From DASSFG01 sp035547915 (GTDB taxonomy: Bacteria > Planctomycetota > Planctomycetia > Pirellulales > JAICIG01), in assembly GCA_035547915.1 (NCBI GenBank), contig DASZTS010000004.1, forward strand, positions 1 through 64,000: a stretch of DNA of 64,000 nucleotides. Direction: 5' to 3'. Both the position numbers and the translations under genes were made by a program. Positions within the stretch are counted from its first letter, which is position 1, and each line of letters opens with the position of its first letter. Below, one piece after another: positions 60,105 to 64,000 of this stretch. The notes beneath the pieces are model-generated. The model saw nothing but the letters and a program-made list of their open reading frames with translations. It did not search any database and was not told the DNA's origin.

Positions 60105-61055
60105 TTACGCCAGGTCGCGGTCCTCGAACGATAGCAGGGCGGCCAGCATGGCGATCGTGATATAGATCAGCGAATAGATCCCCGCGTGCGCCAAATACTC
60201 GAAGGGGATCGGCAGGTCGGCCGCGATCGGGGCGTCTGAGCTGAAGTAGTCGAGCGCCGGCAGAAGTGTGGCCAAGAGGCGGCCGACGAACGTCACAAGC
60301 GGTATCTTTCCCGCCGAGGATTGCACCAGCAGTGTCGCCAGGTGGCCCATCACATACACCGCGAAGCAGGTCATCAGGTTGGGCAACATCGGCCAACGCG
60401 TCGACACGGCGATGGCGATCGATGTCAATACGGCCGTTTCCATGAAGGCCAACAACAGACCGGGCATGACCTGCACAACCTCGGCCCGCCGCTGTTCGGC
60501 CGTAGGAGTCGGATTCGACGTCTCGCGCGAATCGTACGTGACCTTGTAGCTCACGCCCTCCAAGAACAGCACGCCCAGGATGATGAACATCGTGAAGGCG
60601 GGGGCGAGCACGCCCAGGAACTTACCGAACACGAACTGCCGGCGACCGATGGGCTTCGACAGCAACGTGAGTGCGGTGCGCCCTTCCAATTCATCGGCGA
60701 TGGTCACGCTGGCCGCCCAGACCGAGAGGACGATGGAGAAGAGCGTGATCAGCTTCAGCCCCGTGTCTTTGACCATCTTCACGTCTTCGCCGAACGTGTT
60801 GTAGGGGAGGAACACGAACAGCCACAGCAGCGTGGTGCCCAGGACCATCTCCACCCAAAACAGCGGATGGGCCCAGCCTTCCTTGGCCGTCGTGCGGGCA
60901 ATCGCCATCACCTTGGGGAAGACCAGCCGCAACAGCATGTAGAGCAGGAAGAAACCGGCCAGCACGAGCGTGCCGACGACTACGATCTGGAGTGAAGGGT
61001 CGACCCGGTTCCACTGTCGCCACAGCTTGTCGATGGTAACGTTGGCCAGCAGCAT
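60105..61055 (-). CDS. ABC-2 type transporter permease
   Basis: This 316-residue protein has six membrane helices (VGTLVLAGFFLLYMLLRLVF near 30; PLFWVEMVLGTTLLWLFVFL; LFSIVLSVWAASVTI; LGVLAPAFTMFIILGVLFLE; and two at the end). The motif ELEGRTALTLLSKPIGRRQF, with GRT and SKPxxR, is typical of NosY-like ABC-2 permeases. The ATPase partner is not in the window on this side. Substrate unknown. Confidence 0.8.
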   Translation of the reverse strand: MLLANVTIDKLWRQWNRVDPSLQIVVVGTLVLAGFFLLYMLLRLVFPKVMAIARTTAKEGWAHPLFWVEMVLGTTLLWLFVFLPYNTFGEDVKMVKDTGLKLITLFSIVLSVWAASVTIADELEGRTALTLLSKPIGRRQFVFGKFLGVLAPAFTMFIILGVLFLEGVSYKVTYDSRETSNPTPTAEQRRAEVVQVMPGLLLAFMETAVLTSIAIAVSTRWPMLPNLMTCFAVYVMGHLATLLVQSSAGKIPLVTFVGRLLATLLPALDYFSSDAPIAADLPIPFEYLAHAGIYSLIYITIAMLAALLSFEDRDLA

Positions 61056-61139
61056 AGTTCAATGAGGGCGTGAGGTGTTTTGTTAAGTGTCAGGCTTACG
61101 ATGGATTATTGATGAATGCTTGCCCAAAGCCGTCCGGCA

Positions 61140-61421
61140 CTAGCGGCGGATGGTAAACAGGCCGTCGAATTCGCCGTCGGGCGATTGTTTACGATCGTCG
61201 ACTTCCTCGATGTAGCGGTCCAGTCGCTGCGCGACGGCCGCCAGAAATCGGTCGAGCTCGGCCGGGTCGCCCTCTACCACCAGGTGCACCCTGCCGTCCG
61301 ACAAGTTCTCGACGAATCCCGCAACTTCGAATCTCTCGGCGATCTCCCGGGTTGTAAAGCGGAAACCGACACCCTGCACCCGTCCACGGTAATGGATCTC
61401 GCGACGCTCGGTTTTGCTCAT
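61140..61421 (-). CDS. acyP: acylphosphatase
   Basis: This 93-residue protein has the catalytic Arg in GRVQGVGFRFTTREIA and the catalytic Asn in AGFVENLSDGRVHLVVEG. It hydrolyses acyl phosphates such as carbamoyl or 1,3-bisphosphoglycerate. Length is normal. It lies 84 bp before the permease gene on the same strand. Confidence 0.95.
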   Translation of the reverse strand: MSKTERREIHYRGRVQGVGFRFTTREIAERFEVAGFVENLSDGRVHLVVEGDPAELDRFLAAVAQRLDRYIEEVDDRKQSPDGEFDGLFTIRR

Positions 61422-61565
61422 GTACGCAGCCGGCCGCCGGCGGTTCGGTCAAATTGCCCAATTTCGCATTTCTGTCGCTGGCGGCATCCATCGCCCTGCG
61501 AGCGCCGCGCCGGTGGGTGTACCGCCGCTTCGCAGAATGGCCCAAATCACCGGCTTGCCGCGGAC

Positions 61566-61850
61566 TCACTCGCTCACCACGTCGTCGAGCCGCGAGATGC
61601 CGACAATCTCGCGACGGCTGATCCACAACCAGCGGCGATTGGCGTTGATGCCATGGCCGCGGGCCGCCAGCACGTATTTCTCGCGCGAGGTCGCCGTATC
61701 GCGAAGGTCGTGCGAATCGGCGTCGCAGAGCAACAGAAAATCGCCCTGCGCCTCGACGAGCCGCCCCAAACAGACGTAGGGACTGCTCAGGTCGAGCACC
61801 ACCACCTGACCAAACAGGTGGTCGAATGACGGGTTCGATTCCGCAGCCAT
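61566..61850 (-). CDS. conserved small protein, function unknown
   Basis: This 94-residue frame has VVVLDLSSPYVCLGRLVEAQ, GDFLLLCDADSHDLRDTATS and NRRWLWISRREIVGISRLDD. It looks like a small beta-barrel with many hydrophobic strands. It is divergent from the CX4CH protein by 89 bp. I believe it is a planctomycete-specific family, but I cannot name it. Confidence 0.6.
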   Translation of the reverse strand: MAAESNPSFDHLFGQVVVLDLSSPYVCLGRLVEAQGDFLLLCDADSHDLRDTATSREKYVLAARGHGINANRRWLWISRREIVGISRLDDVVSE

Positions 61851-61939
61851 GCTTCAGGATAACCTGCCGCGCGGGCGCAAGCAATTCTTCGCCACTCAGC
61901 CTTGACGCCAACCGGCCGTTTCCATACCGTCCGCACCCT

Positions 61940-63136
61940 ATGCGCACCCTCTGGATCATACCGGTTTTTGCCCTCCTCGCCCCGGCGGCCGCCTTTCTTT
62001 GGGCGGCCGATCCGGCCAGCCTGGCGCCGATCAAGGGGGTGGTACTGCTCAAGAACGGCGAGGTCCTGTCGGGTACCATCGCCCGCACGGGCGACTACTA
62101 TCATGTCTCGTTGCCGCAGGGCGAAATACGCCTGAAGGCGACCGAGGTGGAGAAGGTCGCCGGCGGGCTGGAAGATCTGTACGAGGACAAACGGGGACGC
62201 ATCGCTCCCGGCAAGATTCAGGACCACATCAATCTGGCCGAATGGTGTATCGAGCAGACAATGGTCGAGCAGGCGGCGCAGGAACTGGCCGCCGCCGCGG
62301 CCATCGATCCGAAGCATCCCCGCCTGCCACTGCTCAAACGCCGTCTCGAATTGATCGATCGGCCGGGCGACGCAGAGAAGACTGTGCAGGCGCCCACCGT
62401 CGAAGCCGGCCCATCGAACGACGACCTCGATCGGCTGGTGCGGGGCCTGCCCGCCCACGCGGTCGAGTCGTTCACTTCGACGGTCCAACCGCTGTTGGTC
62501 AACAACTGTACGGCGGGCGGCTGTCACGGCCCGCGATCGCCCGGCAAATTGCGATTGTTGCGACTCTCGCTGTCGGCTCCGGCCAACCGACGCCTGACGC
62601 AGCGCAACCTGTACTCGGTCTGGCAGGTGGTCGATTCCAACCAACCGGCCGCAAGCCCCTTGCTCACCCAGCCCATCCAGCCGCATGGCAAGGCGAAGGG
62701 GGCCATTTTCTCGGGTCGCGAGGCGGCCCAATATCGCCAACTCGTGGGCTGGGTGTACGAAGTCACTCGGCAGCGTCGGCCGGAAGATCCACCCGAAGCC
62801 GACCCACCGCCGGTCGCGGTCCGCGAACGGTCGCAAGACAAATCGAAAAAGGAGCGACGCGGCAAGCCGCCCGCCGGCACGGAAGTAACGGCCGCGCCGA
62901 AGCCATCGAAGTCGGGGCCGTCGCAGGACGAACCGCCTCCCCTGCTGACTCTTGACGAGTCGGCCGCCACCGACGAGCCTATCGAAGGAGATCTTCGAGC
63001 AGGGCCGTCCGATGCCGATGGCGACCCGGCCGCACCCAACCGTTCGGCGAAGAGACTCGTCCACGACGATGAATACGTGCCGGTCGATCCGTTCGACGCC
63101 GAGGTTTTCAACCGCCGCTATTTCCCGCCGCAGTAG
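61940..63136 (+). CDS. secreted protein with a CX4CH heme-like site
   Basis: A signal peptide (LWIIPVFALLAPAAAFLWA) precedes a domain with LLKNGEVLSGTIARTGDYYH (residues 34-70, SH3-like), a helical part, and NNCTAGGCHGPRS near 200: two Cys four residues apart before His, one residue pair longer than the normal CxxCH heme site. The tail is low in complexity, Pro/Glu-rich, with basic stretches. CX4CH can bind heme in a few cytochromes, so a cytochrome is possible. ATG 61940 precedes the signal peptide. Confidence 0.65.
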   Translation: MRTLWIIPVFALLAPAAAFLWAADPASLAPIKGVVLLKNGEVLSGTIARTGDYYHVSLPQGEIRLKATEVEKVAGGLEDLYEDKRGRIAPGKIQDHINLAEWCIEQTMVEQAAQELAAAAAIDPKHPRLPLLKRRLELIDRPGDAEKTVQAPTVEAGPSNDDLDRLVRGLPAHAVESFTSTVQPLLVNNCTAGGCHGPRSPGKLRLLRLSLSAPANRRLTQRNLYSVWQVVDSNQPAASPLLTQPIQPHGKAKGAIFSGREAAQYRQLVGWVYEVTRQRRPEDPPEADPPPVAVRERSQDKSKKERRGKPPAGTEVTAAPKPSKSGPSQDEPPPLLTLDESAATDEPIEGDLRAGPSDADGDPAAPNRSAKRLVHDDEYVPVDPFDAEVFNRRYFPPQ

Positions 63137-64000
63137 GCCGGCCGCCCTGGCCGCGATTCTTTGTGCGGGACCGTTGCTGGTCCTACTCTCGGCTCGGTCG
63201 TCCACCGCGGAGGACCGCGCGGCCGACGAGCGGCCCGTCGTGCTCTCCGAAAAGGCGCTGCGCATCCACCGCTCGGCGCTCGTCATCGACGGCCACAACG
63301 ATCTGCCCTGGAAGATCCGTGAAGATTTTGCGGGCCGGTTCGACCGGTGCGATCTGGCCAAGCCGCAGCCGAAACTGCAAACCGATATTCCGCGGCTGAG
63401 AAAGGGCGGCGTGGGCGCCCAATTCTGGTCGGTCTATGTGCCGGCCGAAACCCGCCAAGCGGGCACCGCTCTGCGCGACACGTTGGAGCAGATCGACCTC
63501 GTCTACCAGATGGTGGACCGCTATCCCGAGACGTTCGAGCTGGCGCTCAGCGCCGACGACATCGAGCGCATCCACGGCAGCGGCAAGATCGCCTCGCTCA
63601 TCGGCGTCGAAGGGGGGCACAGCATCCAGGAATCGATCGGTGCCCTGCGACAGCTCTACAAGCTCGGCGCGCGGTACATGACGCTCACGCACAGCGACAC
63701 GCTGTCGTGGGCCGATTCGGCCACCGACGAACCACAGCACGGCGGCCTGACGGCGTTCGGCGAAGAGGTGGTGCGCGAGATGAACCGCCTGGGAATGCTC
63801 GTCGACATCTCGCACGTCTCCGCCGACACGATGCGCGACGCGATCCGTGTCTCGCGGGCGCCGGTCATCGCCTCGCATTCGTCGGCGTATGGCGTCGCTC
63901 CGCACAGCCGCAACGTGCCCGACGACGTCTTAAAACTCCTGCCTGCCAACGGCGGCGTGGTGATGGTCAACTTCTTCTCGGGCTACGTCGTGCCCGAGGC
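63069..64000 (+). CDS. membrane dipeptidase (peptidase M19), partial at window end
   Basis: Zinc and active-site residues are all in place for M19 renal dipeptidase type: DGHNDLPWKIREDF (His-x-Asp), IGVEGGHSIQE (bridging Glu), VDISHVSADTM and VIASHSSAYGVAPHSRN. It cleaves dipeptides outside the cytoplasm. A leader is visible (ILCAGPLLVLLSARSSTAED). The only in-frame ATG is at 63069 and overlaps the previous gene by 68 bp; a near-cognate start closer to the leader is possible. The gene continues past 64000. Confidence 0.85.
   Translation, partial: MNTCRSIRSTPRFSTAAISRRSRPAALAAILCAGPLLVLLSARSSTAEDRAADERPVVLSEKALRIHRSALVIDGHNDLPWKIREDFAGRFDRCDLAKPQPKLQTDIPRLRKGGVGAQFWSVYVPAETRQAGTALRDTLEQIDLVYQMVDRYPETFELALSADDIERIHGSGKIASLIGVEGGHSIQESIGALRQLYKLGARYMTLTHSDTLSWADSATDEPQHGGLTAFGEEVVREMNRLGMLVDISHVSADTMRDAIRVSRAPVIASHSSAYGVAPHSRNVPDDVLKLLPANGGVVMVNFFSGYVVPE

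Overview
The window reads as ordinary chromosome of a planctomycete, most likely in or near the Pirellulales. The evidence is a GC-rich, densely coded sequence carrying several gene families that are typical of that phylum: the DUF1592/DUF1588/DUF1585 cytochrome with its DUF1552 partner (5262-8897), a DUF1549/DUF1553 protein (20943-22523), a YTV-type envelope protein (55431-56516), a J-like domain without HPD (15225-17033), a BBP2-type barrel protein (27996-29567), a Zn-ribbon plus cyclase-fold membrane protein (39466-41397), and several small proteins whose N-terminus carries a QFS(L/I)xxLL motif. I found no tRNA, rRNA, insertion sequence, prophage or CRISPR array.

Layout. 1-2.4 kb: a disturbed stretch with a barstar-like gene that runs into a repeat, plus LRR and small membrane proteins. 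2.4-12.8 kb: DUF2007/Zn-ribbon protein, a phosphite dehydrogenase (PtxD)-like enzyme, the DUF1592-DUF1552 pair, a divergent MarR/methyltransferase pair and a WD40 protein. 13.2-20.4 kb, all on the minus strand: a J-like/short Hsp70/Zn-ribbon operon, then a secreted protein ending in a Hint domain and a coiled-coil secreted protein. 20.9-27.3 kb: DUF1549/1553 protein, a methyltransferase with an in-frame repeat inside it, a Zn protein, an HNH nuclease, a LarA-like enzyme and a PII protein. 28-39 kb: barrel protein, FAH-family enzyme, RluD, TPR protein, YchF-like ATPase, TgpA-like transglutaminase, DUF58 and MoxR. 39.5-49.9 kb: cyclase-fold protein, hybrid histidine kinase, a 6S-like RNA candidate, GNAT, IlvB, ClpP-like and SmpB. 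50-52.2 kb: LipB-like, LipA and a lipoyl-like domain. 52.2-64 kb: envelope proteins, an ATPase/DUF3592 operon, an RRM protein, an ABC-2 permease, acylphosphatase, a CX4CH protein and the start of an M19 dipeptidase.

The most unusual content is a family of roughly 98-102 bp palindromic elements in at least ten full, partial or tandem copies. Each has imperfect terminal inverted repeats of about 18 bp and an internal hairpin whose stem covaries between copies. Read on the strand opposite to my forward orientation, copies stay open as similar peptides. One copy lies in frame inside a methyltransferase gene, recalling the Rickettsia palindromic elements. Other copies sit between genes, often right at stop codons, where the A-tract/GC/T-tract hairpin could act as a two-way terminator.

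Other points worth a second look: a LipB-like protein without its Cys/Lys pair next to an intact LipA and a lipoyl-like domain without the lipoyl lysine; a PII protein with Phe at position 51; a Hint domain with no toxin behind it and Asp in place of the usual terminal Asn; and an isolated ptxD-like gene.
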